A stretch of DNA of 64,000 nt, from assembly GCA_949358305.1 (NCBI GenBank), contig OX442316.1:1426001-1490000 (forward strand). The letters are read 5' to 3'. The DNA comes from Strigamia acuminata (Eukaryota; Arthropoda; Chilopoda; Geophilomorpha; Linotaeniidae). Made by a program: the position numbers and the translations under genes. Positions 1 through 10,376 of the stretch are shown here, piece by piece; positions within the stretch are counted from its first letter, which is position 1, and each line of letters opens with the position of its first letter. Under the pieces are notes generated by a model that was given only the letters and a program-made list of their open reading frames with translations, ran no database searches and was not told where the DNA came from.

Positions 1-273
1 GCCGGAGGGCGAAGATCCTTCAAGGCGTGCGTGGGAAGGGCCAGTCCGAGCCGAGCCGAGCCGAGCGCTGTAGAGCGTGACGCGAGTTCCGTTATTCTCA
101 CTATCCCGAAGGTCATCACAAAAGTCAACAATTCATTCGAGGAGAATTTACAGTTTGCGATTAATATGACCATGGTGACGAACAGTGGCTGCAAACGATT
201 AACGGATCGAGTTTTTGGTGTCGGTTTAGCACTCGACAAAAACTTGACTGCTTGCAAATTAATGGAAATAACT
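1..273. other. Unassigned GC-richer segment
   Basis: The first ~110 bases are GC-rich with a short GCCGA tandem run, then composition becomes AT-rich. A 91-codon open frame crosses the segment into the following minisatellite, but it shows no recognisable domain. I see nothing I can name here. Confidence 0.3.
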
Positions 274-455
274 GTGAAAGAAAACGATTGTTTTCATGTG
301 TTTTAACAGTGAAAACGACTGATTTGATGTGTTTTAACAATGAAAATGACTGTTTTCATGTGTTTTAAGAGAGAAAACTACTACTTTGATGTGTTTTAAC
401 AGTGAAATGAAAACTTTACTGTTTTGATATGTTTTTAGAGTGAAAATAATTGCTT
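274..455. repeat. Degenerate ~30-38 bp minisatellite
   Basis: About five imperfect copies of a unit reading roughly GTGAAAAC..CTG..TTTGATGTGTTTTAACA follow one another. Unit length drifts between about 30 and 38 bp, so the array is old or was built by unequal slippage. No coding role is apparent. Confidence 0.7.
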
Positions 456-660
456 ACACGGAAACGTATTTTTTTTCAGTCTCTACAGTTGAGCATCTCA
501 AATGTTAGTTCATTCCAATTAAAAACTCATTTGTGTAGACTTTAATCACTGGAAAACTAAGATATTTTGTTGTTTAATTGTCAAAACTCAAAGTTTAGTT
601 TGTTGAATACCGGTACGTAAAAAAACCCTTAATTTTCGCTGACTAAACCTAGAAAATACT

Positions 661-1020
661 CAATAACGAAGAAAGTAATTATCAAATTTTAAAAATTCGC
701 CAGCTTTACTTAAAAATTTCCAAAAATTACTAAAAACTACAAAAATTGCAAAAAGTCTTTAAAATCACCAAACACGCCCAAACATCACTTGAAAAGTCGA
801 GAAAAAAAATTAAACTATAATCACTAAAAATGTACAAAAATTGCTAAAGACCGTTTTAAAACCACAAAAAATTGCAAAATAAAAACACTAAACTTAATCA
901 CAATAAAAAGCACTAAAAAGAGCTCAAAAATTGGCAAGTCCCAAAAAAAGTGACTTGAAGAAATTGGCAGAAATGAAAAAGAAAGTTGCAAAAATCGATG
1001 AAACAGCGATTTGAAATGAA
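661..1020. repeat. A-rich low-complexity tract
   Basis: This is a plus-strand A-rich stretch with recurring AAAAATTGC and CACTAAA words at irregular spacing. It is degenerate simple sequence; the minus-strand frame inside it is phenylalanine/leucine-rich only because of base composition. Confidence 0.55.
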
Positions 1021-1271
1021 GCAAAAACCGTTTTCACATTTTCCTCGCAACTTCCTCAAAGCTTAAGTAACCAAACCACCTGTGCGAGAAAGCGGCGCGA
1101 TGCAGCAGCGCGAGCAAAGAAACAAGCAAAACAAACTAAACGAAACGATCGAATCGTATCGAATCGAATCGAATTCCTACCTAGAGCCAGCAGCAGCGGA
1201 ACAATTAATCCAATGCACTTGTGTGTGATTTTCGGCATTTCCAATGCCCGATGCGTTAACACCTGAATTTA

Positions 1272-1489
1272 TTGCGTATCCATTGCCGGTGCCGGTGTTG
1301 CCGAGCGCCACATAACTGTGGCACGTCTACTGAGTTGTGGTGTCACAAGCAGGCCGTGCGGGACCCTCAGGGAACGACTTTCAACCTGGGCCATTCTCGC
1401 CAAGTCGCGCGAGACTTCAGCACGCTACAAAAAACACCGCGAGTGCACTTCAACGTGCCCTCGAGCCAAGTGCTGAGGTCAATCAAGGT
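1272..1489 (+). CDS. Candidate internal or first exon, product unknown
   Basis: A frame with mixed, non-repetitive amino acid composition lies in the only GC-balanced stretch between A-rich and T-rich flanks. It ends near two possible splice donors (CTGAG/GTCAAT at about 1482 and CAAG/GTTGAT at about 1489). No domain is recognised and there is no convincing ATG. It could be the 5' part of the gene whose 3' exons may lie at 5659-5697 and 10121-10376, but nothing links them except strand. Chance openness is a real alternative. Confidence 0.2.
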
Positions 1490-1499
1490 TGATGAGTGT

Positions 1500-2013
1500 T
1501 TTTTACACGTTTTTCGGCTTTAAAATTGGGCTTTTTCGGCTCTTTTCGGCTTTTTGGGTTTATATTTTTTCCGATTTTATTTTTGGTTTTTTTTTGTTCG
1601 TTTTTTGGGGGCTTGGGCTTTGGGGGTGGTGGTGGTGGTTCCTTGTAGGTCAGTTTGGGTAATAAGGAAAAGAATGTTTGGTGTTGGTTTTCGGAGATAA
1701 ATTCTTTTAATTTCTGGGACGTAGGTTAGGAGATTTTAATTTTTTTGTGTTTGAGGTATGGTCGGAATGGATTTTTTCTTGTGGGGGGTCGGCAAAGGTT
1801 TGAGTTGAAATTGTGTTGGTAGTTTGGATTGTTTCAGAGGTTTCGGGTGAAATTTTGCTTTGTTTTTATGATTTTTTTTAAAGAGAAGGTGTTTGTTTAT
1901 TTTGGCATGTTTGATTTTGTTTATTTTTTAACTTAGGAAGTTTTTATGGGAAATTTCTGAAACTTTTTCTGCATTTGTAATTTTTTAGAAATGATACTTT
2001 TTAACGTATGATT
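1500..2013. other. T/G-rich low-complexity stretch
   Basis: The plus strand is strongly T-biased with TTTTCGGC words and a GGT trinucleotide run near 1624-1640. No gene or element is visible. Confidence 0.4.
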
Positions 2014-2270
2014 CTTTCGAAATTTATTAATTAATTTCGAAATTTATCAATTATTTTCGAAATTTATCAATTATTTTCGAAATTTATCAATTTATTTCGA
2101 ATTTTATCAATTATTTTCGAAATTTATCAAATATTTTCGAAATTTATCAACTATTTTCGAAATTTATCAATTATTTTCGAAATTTATCAATTATTATCGA
2201 ATTTTATCAATTATTATCGAATTTTATCAAATTATTTTCTAAATTTATCAAATTATATTCTAATTTTATC
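2014..2270. repeat. 19-bp AT-rich minisatellite
   Basis: About 13 tandem copies of a ~19-bp unit (TTTCGAAATTTATCAATTA) sit here. Variants include TATCGAATT toward the right end, where the array decays. Divergence rises from the centre outward, as expected for unequal exchange. Confidence 0.85.
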
Positions 2271-3900
2271 ACTTTTTTTAAATCAAATATTTCGAGTTAT
2301 TTTTCAAATTTATCAATCTTTTTGACATTTCTCATATTTTTTGGAAAATTGTGTTTTTTTTTCAAAATTTATTAAATTATTTCCAATGTCAGCTATTGAT
2401 AAAAAATAGAGAAAAAAGTAAATCAATTTTCAAAATTAACGAAAAGTATTGATTTCACCAAGCGTATATTTTACATTGAATATTGGTCACATAAACTGGC
2501 CCATTGATCACCTGTTCCGCCACTAAACACAACCAAACATTACAAGTTCAATAGTCACTATTGCGGACACTGATTTTACTCATCCAGAAAAATGCGTGAC
2601 GTTTAAATTTTACGGTTTATGTCATCATCATTCGAAAAATATTAAAACCGAAAAAAAAAAATAGAAAAAAAATCGACCGATCTGACTGTGAGTAAATTGC
2701 AGTGGAAACTGCTCATGATTTATTTGTTTATCTTCAATTTTTTTCGGATTTTTTAAATTTTTTTTTTAAGATAAATATAAGTTAATAGTTTTTAAAGTTG
2801 GTCTTGTATAATACGTGTAATTAATTTATTTAAAAAAAAATTAAGGAAAGAATTTGGATGAATGAATTTTATTATTTGATAGCGATTTAATTATGCAGGA
2901 AAAAGATGGCAGCTCGATAGCAATTTTCAGATATAGGAAGTGTATTAATTGAACCAATTTAATTACACGTAATGGGACGGACAAAAGTGAAAATGGAATT
3001 TTATTATTCCAACATATTAACAGAATCAATGTTGAGCCATCTTGAACTGAAATAAAATAAAATAAAATAGCTCAATTATGGGTCAAAATGAGAGAAATAT
3101 GCAAATTTACAAATTTACTTGACCCCACTAAGCAAACTGGGTTGAAATAAACTAACAAACAAACCATTTACATGACCCAACATTGGCCCAGGTGGTTTGT
3201 CAGACATCTGATGGGCTTTATTTTATTTCACGACATTTTATTTTCATTGTGTTTTAGGTGTCAAATGATTGATTGTGTTTCAAGTGCCACAGGTTTGACC
3301 GAAAGCAGAATACCTGTCTGGGGTATTGGACCATTTGATGATCACCTGTGGAATCACTTTTTTGGAAACATATCTACTTAGGCGGCTCAAAATACTAATA
3401 TTGATTTGATATTGAAAGAAAACTGCAATCAAGCTTTCTTCAATTTTTTCCAGGAGATAGAAATAAATGAATCATACTAAATCATACTATCAAAAAATTC
3501 TGATACTTTCTGCTTGCATACATGTGCAGACGTTGATGGATACGAGAGAACTAGCGGTTGTGCAAGGTGGCCCATAAATGCCGAGACAATTGGGGATTTG
3601 CAGGGATCTTTGGATTGGAGGTTCCGTTACTGCGGAGTGGTATTGGAGAAAACTTAGTTGAAGGTAGGTAGGTACAGTAGGTAGTTGTTGCATTTTAAAG
3701 CATTCATCCTGGATGAGGTGACCCAAGGTACTGGCCAGACTTAATGCTGCTTAACTTGGATGTTCAAATCGGAACGGATGGTACGCCACGCCGTTCGTAG
3801 CACTAATCAAATTATTGGACCAAACAAGAAGTAAATTTCTTTGAAGAGGAATTTGGAAAGATTTTCATATGCCTCAAGCCGTTTGGGATTTAAAAATTAA
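2271..3900. other. Intergenic AT-rich DNA, nothing recognised
   Basis: No coherent frame, repeat array or RNA gene could be supported. Short open frames (up to 78 codons) have no recognisable content. Two TGACCCA/TGGGTCA words occur near 3078-3180 but do not resolve into a bounded element. Confidence 0.4.
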
Positions 3901-4225
3901 TGCGAATCCAATAAAATCAGCATAAATCTCAATAAATCTACATGAATTCCAATCAAGTCAATGTAAATCTCAATTAATTTACATGAATTCCACTAAATTC
4001 AATGTAAATCTCAATTAATTTACATGAATTCCACTAAATTCAATGTAAATCTCAATAAACTCAATGTAAATCTCAATAAACTCAATGTAAATCTCAATAA
4101 ACTCGATGTAAATCTCAATAAATTCATATAAATTCTAAAACATTCATATAAAAATCCATACAAATCTCAATAGATTCCTGTGAAAACACACAAATATCAA
4201 TAAATGCAGGATAAATCTTAATCAA
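3901..4225. repeat. ~21-bp minisatellite
   Basis: Tandem copies of a ~21-bp unit (TCAATGTAAATCTCAATAAAC) run here, with a related longer variant containing CATGAATTCCA at the left. The cleanest head-to-tail copies lie around 4040-4120. Confidence 0.8.
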
Positions 4226-5658
4226 TCCATACAATAAATAACAAAAAATTCATCAAATTGATAGAATTCACAAAAATTCTATATTTCTACATTTGGATTT
4301 GCCTTCAAATATCACGAGGTAATTTCATATTATTAATAGAAATACTCTGTATTTGTGCGCTATGTGACCTGGAAAACACTAGACGTTATTTTTTCATGGG
4401 TCAAATCACAAGTTTGCATTTAAAGTGAGCTCACTCGATGACCCAAGAAATTGGCAACATTGATTCAACTCGAAGAAGATGCTGCACAATAGGAATTGCA
4501 CTCAGTTGATGGTCAGTGTTGATGACTTCCTCAAATGGAGATAGAGCTGGGAAACGCAGGAACATGCTGCATCTTATCACTTGATCGGAGAATAAATTTC
4601 CTGATTGAAAAACCGAAGACGGAAGAATCGTTGACTAAATGATGGAGAAAGAAAGGAAAGGAAAGGTTTCAGTTGTCGCCGACAACTTCCTCACTGACCT
4701 GTGCGCACTTTTTTCTCGTCATCAATTCGATATAGCTGCGTGTGACCTCAATTTGGATGGAACCTTGCAAATTCCAGGTTAATGAAAATACAAACGGAAA
4801 CAAACATACGTCGGTTCTATGGCCGGCTCATTCAAATGTTTAACCGCATGCACACCTAAACGTTTATTATCCCAACTTTAAAACATCTTCAATCTACCAG
4901 GCTTAACTTATTGCTGTCAGGTTGGAACAATCATTACAAATTGATAGTTTAATATGCAATATACAAATTACATGAGTTGCTATCATATGTTATACGTATA
5001 TTGTTAAATGTATAGAATGAATGTGTTGTAAGCCTGAACATGTTTATTTATTGCGTTTTGACTCTTCGTGTCAATACTGGGAAGAAAACTGAAATATATA
5101 GATATAGATTATAGAAACACCAAAACCATAGAAATAGAAACTGCCTATTTTTCCAAAATTACGCTATATTTTAGTGAAATAATTGATTATTTGCAGAAAT
5201 TAATGACATAATGAGTAAATCATTGTATGTTAATTAATTTAATTTTACCATGGCGTTTATTCGGACCCGGCGCCAATTTTTTTTAGTGTTTTCACAATGT
5301 GTGCACTAGGTATTCTAAGTTTCACCAATTCAGGGAAGTATTGTAAATTGAGGAATTTTTTCTTTTTTCTCACAATTTAATGTTGTAATGAATACTTTAC
5401 GTGGTGACTTAGTGCATTAATAAGGGTCAAGGAGAGGAAAATAGGTATGTTGGTCCTAGGTCTGACCATTGAGAGAATCACGTTTTTCGGTTCAAGGCAG
5501 ACTGGATTAAAAATGATTGTGTTTGTCCAGTACCTGTGAAGAAATATATTCTCAAGAAATGCGTGGAACGCGCCATCTTTGGGCAGTAAACGACACTACT
5601 CAATGCAGTAAAAGTCATAATTATTGCTTTAATTTTGCTTATTTTGATTATTTTTCAG
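4226..5658. other. AT-rich DNA without recognised feature
   Basis: I see no supported gene, array or element. A short purine run (GAAAGGAAAGGAAAGG) occurs near 4650. If 5659-5697 is an exon, this stretch would be intronic. Confidence 0.35.
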
Positions 5659-5697
5659 GAATCGTTGAAACCAGAAGAACTTTTCGGGCGAAACAAG
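5659..5697 (+). CDS. Candidate 39-nt internal exon
   Basis: A pyrimidine-rich acceptor (TTATTTTTCAG) is followed by exactly 13 codons in one frame (translation ESLKPEELFGRNK) and then a strong donor (AAG/GTAAAG). Phase 0 at both ends matches the phase of the exon pair at 10121-10376 on the same strand. I do not recognise the peptide. A chance acceptor-donor pair cannot be excluded. Confidence 0.3.
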
Positions 5698-6041
5698 GTA
5701 AAGACGCATTGCAGTTAAAAACAATACAATTTCAATGTCATGAATACAAATTATGAATAACAATAGGATAAAGTTCACAAGTTTAAAAATAATGTCTGCT
5801 ACTAATAATAATTGGATATTCACTTCACAGTTGAAAGATTGAACGAGGCAACATTTTGGTGCTGCTAAATGCTGATTTTCTTACTTTTGTTTGAACCCTA
5901 AAGGGTCAACAGCATACTTTTTTGGGTGCAACTCAAACTCTTTTGGAACGGGAAAACTTTTCTTTAGTTTTCTGTATTTTGCTGAAAATGTATGACTTTG
6001 TTTGCACAATCAATGGAAAAACAACAATTTTAGTTTAAGTA

Positions 6042-6150
6042 GGTGCATTCAATAAGTCTAAAACGTATGCAAAACTCGTTTCGTGTTTGCACGTGACGTC
6101 ATTTTCATTGAATAACATCATAATAGTAAAAGAGGAAGTAGGGTAACTCC
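6042..6150 (+). repeat. Left terminal inverted repeat of the 2.17-kb element
   Basis: This reads from GGTGCATTCAATAAG inward to AGGGTAACTCC. It matches the reverse complement of 8093-8212 closely, with a ~10-bp length difference in the middle (the right copy has an extra GGGAATGGGAAT-type stretch). A TA dinucleotide precedes it at 6040-6041. Confidence 0.8.
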
Positions 6151-6749
6151 ACTCATTTAGGCTCCGCCCACTTGCTTGACATTGATCTTTTAAACTTCGA
6201 TTTCTGGATTTGTTGTCAGCTTTTTTTGAATAAATCTATATTTTTCAGGTTGAGAAATAAACAATAAAAAAGAATAAATAACCAGCAGTTGCCAAAATAA
6301 CGCAAATTTTTATTTTTTTCACCTGAAAGAACAACAAGTGAGACTGACCTTGCCTCATTTTGGTTGTTTCCGCTAAACGCGTGTGCAATAGATGGCGCTG
6401 CTGTTTGTTTGGGTCTACTAACGTGTTCATGTACACATATTTTAGAAGTGTTTATGCTATTTTTAGTGGTAAATGAATAAAAATTACTTAAAATAACTTG
6501 ATTACATTGTAGGTATGTACTTTGTAATTGTTTTAAAGTTATAATTTGTCACATTTTACAATTTACTGTTTTTTTAGCATCTGACACTCCAAGGAAATTA
6601 TTTTTAAAAGCTGCAAATGGTTAATCATAAAAATTAAATAAAAATGTTTGTGAACAGACGATTTTAGTGTTGTTTCAGTTTTTTTAGTCATAGGGGTGGA
6701 TCCAGAAAACATTCAAGGGGTAGTTTTGGTACTATGTTTCACTCAAAAT

Positions 6750-6960
6750 TGCATATTTTTTTGCTAATAAATGGACATTTATTGCCAAAATTTGTACTTT
6801 TTTTGCGAAAAGTTAATTTTTTTTACCAATGAATGGATGTTTTTTGTCAATAAATGGACTTTATTGCTAAAAGTGAAAATTGTTTGCCAAGAAATAGACT
6901 CTTTTTGCTAATAAATGAAAGTTTAATTTTGCTAAAAATAAACTTTTTTTTGACAACAAA
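6750..6960. repeat. Degenerate ~30-bp repeat
   Basis: Loose copies of a TTTTGC(T/C)AATAAATGGAC-type unit sit inside the TIR element, immediately before the 22-bp array. The spacing is irregular, so only a rough tandem origin is claimed. Confidence 0.5.
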
Positions 6961-6980
6961 TGACGTCAAAAAATGATTAA

Positions 6981-7734
6981 AAAATCAACGTTTTTTGACC
7001 AAAATATCAACGTTTTTTGACCAAAATATCAACGTTTTTTGACCAAAAAATCAGAGGATGGCCGGGGCTCCCGCCGACGGGCGGAGGGGCAAGTCCCGTG
7101 CGGACGAAAGAATCAGAGGATGGCCGGGGCTCCCGCCGACGGGCGGAGGGGCAAGCCTCGGCGGCCGAGAGAAAGAGAGATGGACGATGGCCGGGGCTCC
7201 CGCCGTCGGGCGGAGGGGCGAGCCCCGGCGGCCGAGAGAAAGAGAGGACGGCCGGGGTTCCCACGGGACGGGCGGAGGGGCGAGTCCTGGGCGGACGAAA
7301 GAATCAGAGGATAGCCGGGGCTCCTCTGATTTGACCAAAAAATCAACGTTTTTTGACCAAAAAATCAACGTTTTTTGACCAAAAAATCAACGTTTTTTGA
7401 CCAAAAAATCAACGTTTTTTGACCAAAAAATCAACGTTTTTTGACCAAAAAATCAACGTTTTTTGACCAAAAAAATCAATGTTTTTTGACCAAAAAATCA
7501 ACGTTTTTTGACCAAAAAAATCAATGTTTTTTGACCAAAAAATCAACGTTTTTTGACCAAAAAAATCAATGTATTTGACCAAAAAATCAACGTTTTTTGA
7601 CCAAAAAAATCAACGTTTTTTGATCAAAAAATCAACGTTTTTAAACCAAAACAATCAACGTTTTTTGACCAAAACAATCAACGTTTTTTGACCAAAACAT
7701 TCAACGTTTTTTGACCAAAACAATCAACTTTTTT
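6981..7734. repeat. 22-bp quasi-palindromic tandem array
   Basis: Roughly three copies precede and about nineteen follow an inserted GC-rich block (7050-7331). The unit contains CGTTTTTTGACCAAAAAATC, so each copy can pair its T6 with its A6 around a GACC centre. Small length changes in the A tract are common. The array is internal to the 2.17-kb TIR element. Confidence 0.85.
7050..7331. repeat. GC-rich tandem block shared with the distant satellite island
   Basis: Four to five copies of a ~60-70 bp unit (GGCCGGGGCTCCCGCCGACG..GGCGGAGGGGC..GAGAGAAAGAG) interrupt the 22-bp array. The block begins TCAGAGGA and ends TCCTCTGA, an 8-bp inverted pair. The reverse complement of the same unit occurs repeatedly at 38800-44240 and near 34740-34830. 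All frames are open here simply because the sequence lacks stop words; the arginine/proline-rich translations are not genes. Confidence 0.8.
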
Positions 7735-8092
7735 GAAAGCAAATTCAGCGCAAAGAATGAAATCCCAAAATGAAATACAAAACAAGTTTTTATTTACAGA
7801 TAACCTACCTCAATAAATGTGTCATTTTAATGAAACATCTAAAACAATTATTTATTATTTAATATGTGGTTATGTGCTTATGTTTTAAGAAATGTACAAA
7901 ATTATACTAACAAGTAAATGTCAAAACTGTATTGATTCAATAATATTAAATCAAAATAGTGAAAATGTATGAAAAAGTATAAAAAGAATAGAACTGTAGA
8001 TCGGGTATAGCAGGGCCACGGTGAGCAGGGCATTGGATGTAGAACCCCAAAAAGACAACAGCGCCATCGTGTGGCGGAAATACGTCAACTGA

Positions 8093-8212
8093 GGAGTTAC
8101 CCTACTTCCTCTTTTACTATTATGATAACATGTTATTCAATGGGAATGGGAATCACGTCACGTGCAAACACGAAACGAGTTTTGCATACGTTTTAGGCTT
8201 ATTGAATGCACC
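8093..8212 (-). repeat. Right terminal inverted repeat of the 2.17-kb element
   Basis: This is the inverted partner of 6042-6150, starting GGAGTTACCCTACTTCC and ending TTGAATGCACC, followed by TA at 8213-8214. The arms have diverged slightly, so the element is not brand new. Confidence 0.8.
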
Positions 8213-8214
8213 TA

Positions 8215-8788
8215 GTGTATTTTAAGTGGGTTTAAACAGGATATGATGTCATTTTTGGTTTAAAATTGAAGTAAAACACAAAATATTTTAGTTTTTGAAT
8301 GTAGCTACCGGTAGTGTTTTGTGAATTATTTATGCTATGTTCGCTTCTCTGCATTACACACTGCACTTTGTATGGTACCGTGATAATTCATGATGCTGTA
8401 CTGGCGCCTATGTTTTTTGCATAATAAATGTATTATTTACGTACAATACCTTACCAATGACTGGTACCAATGACCCAATGACTGGTTTACCCTTTATTGC
8501 CGTATACTGAAGTAATGTTTTTCACATTAGTTGGAGACATACCTGTGATGACTGCACGTCCTTCCACTCTGAATACGGTGCAAATTGGCATGTAAAGATA
8601 GAGCGGAATAACGCGTTGGCAAGTGAGGAAGTCAACACTCAGCAGGGGTGTTGGATGATATTGGATGGCGCGCAACCGGTAATGTAAGAGACTTGTCATA
8701 AATTATCAGAAATAACCCTTTGTTCCCTTGATTTTGTATTTGAGAACCCCAAAAAACTTACAATAAACTTGTTCCTAACCTAACAGGC
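8215..8788. other. AT-rich spacer, nothing recognised
   Basis: This is the right flank of the TIR element. A 70-codon minus-strand frame (8487-8699) has no recognisable content. Confidence 0.35.
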
Positions 8789-9121
8789 ATGTTTTATTTT
8801 GCGAATCCAAAAAATCGGTCGACGGTGAATGACGTCTTGATATCTTGCGTCGTTGCCGCGATCGAAAAACATTTCCGGCGAGGCTTTACCCAGTCGGATT
8901 CATTGCATGAAACTCGTGCACCCAATGCTCGGGAACGAGGTGTCCGCTGTCATTATCAAGTTGTGGAACTCCTCTCAACCGTTTGTCCGCCATTGAGAAA
9001 CAAAGGCTACTTGAAAACAAACCACGAGTTCGGAGACATCTACCGAGCCTTTGTGTCTGTACCACCTGCAAAAATGCGTCGTCAATCAATTGCTATTGGT
9101 TTTTACACATTTTACTGCTAG
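8789..9121 (+). CDS. Unrecognised 110-codon ORF, possibly a gene fragment
   Basis: An ATG frame of 110 codons lies in a locally GC-richer segment, directly behind a good acceptor-like sequence (CTAACCTAACAG at about 8775-8787). Composition is balanced, with scattered charged residues and no repeats, and one Cys-His-rich patch (GVRCHYQ). I do not recognise a family. It could be an exon, a decayed transposon ORF, or a chance frame. Confidence 0.25.
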   Translation: MFYFANPKNRSTVNDVLISCVVAAIEKHFRRGFTQSDSLHETRAPNARERGVRCHYQVVELLSTVCPPLRNKGYLKTNHEFGDIYRAFVSVPPAKMRRQSIAIGFYTFYC

Positions 9122-9225
9122 AAGTTTCCACGTTACATTTCTGCTGTCAAATGTGATTGGTCTTCAGTCTTTGACTTGTAAAGAGCATGTTTGTCACGAG
9201 TTGATTCAAACAATATTCAAACAAC

Positions 9226-9445
9226 AATGGCACCTACTCGACTCGTCATTAACTATTCAGATTCCGAATCAGATAGCAGTTCCGATTGCGAACTACCAAC
9301 TAAACGGAAGGAATTTGAATGGACCAAAATCAGAACATTTTCAACTGCTGGAGAAGAAAGAGATTACATTCGGTGTGAGAAGATGTGGACGATGTGGACG
9401 TACAAACGAAAACATCCATCTGCAGAGGGAAACAGTGTTTTGGTA
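9226..9445 (+). pseudogene. Fragment resembling the N-terminal region of MULE-type transposases
   Basis: An ATG frame starts with an acidic serine run, followed by a segment with the pattern W..(I)RTFSTAGEERDYI..EKMW and a downstream basic stretch. From general familiarity, this resembles the 'F-S-EEA--FI--EK-WS' region found before the zinc-binding YRC motif in Mutator-like and FLYWCH-type proteins. The YRC part is absent and the frame runs into unrelated reverse-transcriptase-like sequence, so any gene here is broken. The assignment is tentative. Confidence 0.3.
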
Positions 9446-9449
9446 CTTG

Positions 9450-9610
9450 TTGAGCATTGGGTGGTTGCCAATCGAATGAAGATTAATGCGTCAAAGTCTG
9501 TGGTCGTGTCTTTTAGTCGTCGGCGTAATCGCATTGTGTTCCCTTACAGATTGTTTGGTTTGATTCTTACTAGATCTGCGACGCAACGAGATTTGGGATT
9601 TCGAAAAATC
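9450..9610 (+). pseudogene. Fragment of a non-LTR (LINE) reverse transcriptase
   Basis: The frame reads ..VANRMKINASKSVVVSFSRRRN.. followed by a short divergent stretch and ..TQRDLGF. This is the region just after the catalytic YADD box in Jockey/CR1-type reverse transcriptases (W----N-LKLN-SKT-VM-FSRKR--I----------I---D-LGV). The YADD box itself and everything downstream are missing, so this is a short decayed piece fused by chance to the preceding transposase-like frame. Confidence 0.6.
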
Positions 9611-9676
9611 GTGGCGAGCATAACTGTTGACGAATCGAAACGAAACTTTAGCATTAAAGCAGTATTGTGTCGTACT

Positions 9677-9716
9677 ATAACATGTTATAGTTATGAATGC
9701 CCATGCGGGCATTCAT
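9677..9716. repeat. Two adjacent perfect palindromes
   Basis: ATAACATGTTAT (9677-9688) is a 12-bp palindrome. It is followed by a hairpin with 10-bp arms ATGAATGCCC / GGGCATTCAT and an ATGC loop (9693-9716). They may be a remnant of a transposon end; no function is claimed. Confidence 0.6.
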
Positions 9717-10120
9717 ATTTGACTAATACAGTATTATCTTGGATGCATTTCATAATATATTTTACAAAATGTATTATCATTTGCAAACCAATAGCATGTA
9801 AAAATGTATTACAAGATGCATTCTCAAGTGCATTGTGACACTTAATGCATTTCAAAATATTCTAGAATATAATTGCAATGTATTTTTGAACCACACAGGT
9901 GTAATCAGCGCTTTCAGTATAAGCTATTGAGAGTTTTTCTGAGTCATGAGAAAGCCAATAGTAATTTACCTGCTGACCAAAAAAAATTAGTGGATTCTCT
10001 GGGTCTATAGAGTAATAAAAAAAATCCAGTAATATAAGCATCTTCTGCAGCTGTGTACACAAACAAAATGTCGTCTTATATTTTGTGATATCCATTTTTT
10101 GTTTTTGTTTGAACGTACAG

Positions 10121-10376
10121 GAGCCCTATCCAACTGATATGGATGAAGCAATTACAGATATGTCAACCATGAGGATGTCTGCTAATCAAATGTTGTATGA
10201 GGTACGGTTTATTGTAGTTCTTTCTACCTTTGAATATTTCCTAAATGTGTTACTACGCACACTTTTTGCAGCGTGATAGTGATGCTAGTGGATCAAGTAA
10301 TCCTTCAGCTATTTTACTCAAAGTTCATAGAAGAGGAGGCGGAGAGAAAAAATATGAAACGTCATATTACAACTAG
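10121..10376 (+). CDS. Last two exons of an unrecognised spliced gene
   Basis: Exon 1 (10121-10201) follows an acceptor with a T-rich tract (GTTTGAACGTACAG), is 27 codons in one open frame (begins EPYPTDMDEAITDMS), and ends at a donor GAG/GTACGG. A 70-nt intron (10202-10271) ends TTTTTGCAG. Exon 2 (10272-10376) continues in phase 0 for 34 codons (ends GGGEKKYETSYYN) to a TAG stop. The acidic/methionine-rich then glycine/lysine/tyrosine-rich C-terminus has no family I recognise. Possible upstream exons are at 5659-5697 and less surely 1272-1489, which would place the 2.17-kb TIR element in an intron. An AATAAA lies near 10557. Splice quality and phase agreement support a genuine gene; expression data would decide. 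Confidence 0.5.

Larger units (their letters stand above)
6042..8212. mobile_element. Non-autonomous TIR DNA transposon, ~2.17 kb
   Basis: The segment is bounded by inverted repeats of about 110-120 bp that start GGTGCATTCAATAAG and is flanked on both sides by TA, consistent with a TA target duplication. It has no transposase frame; the inside is AT-rich and dominated by a 22-bp tandem array with a GC-rich block embedded in it. TA plus long TIRs would fit a Tc1/mariner-type or other TA-targeting superfamily, but the terminal bases are not diagnostic, so superfamily is unassigned. Confidence 0.75.

Noticed and set aside
31-306. 91-codon ORF at the left edge
   Set aside because: No recognisable domain or splice context, and its 3' end is made of the minisatellite that follows.
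7007-7378. Overlapping Arg/Gly/Pro-rich ORFs around 7.0-7.4 kb
   Set aside because: All frames are open simultaneously through a GC-rich tandem block, so this is a composition artefact.
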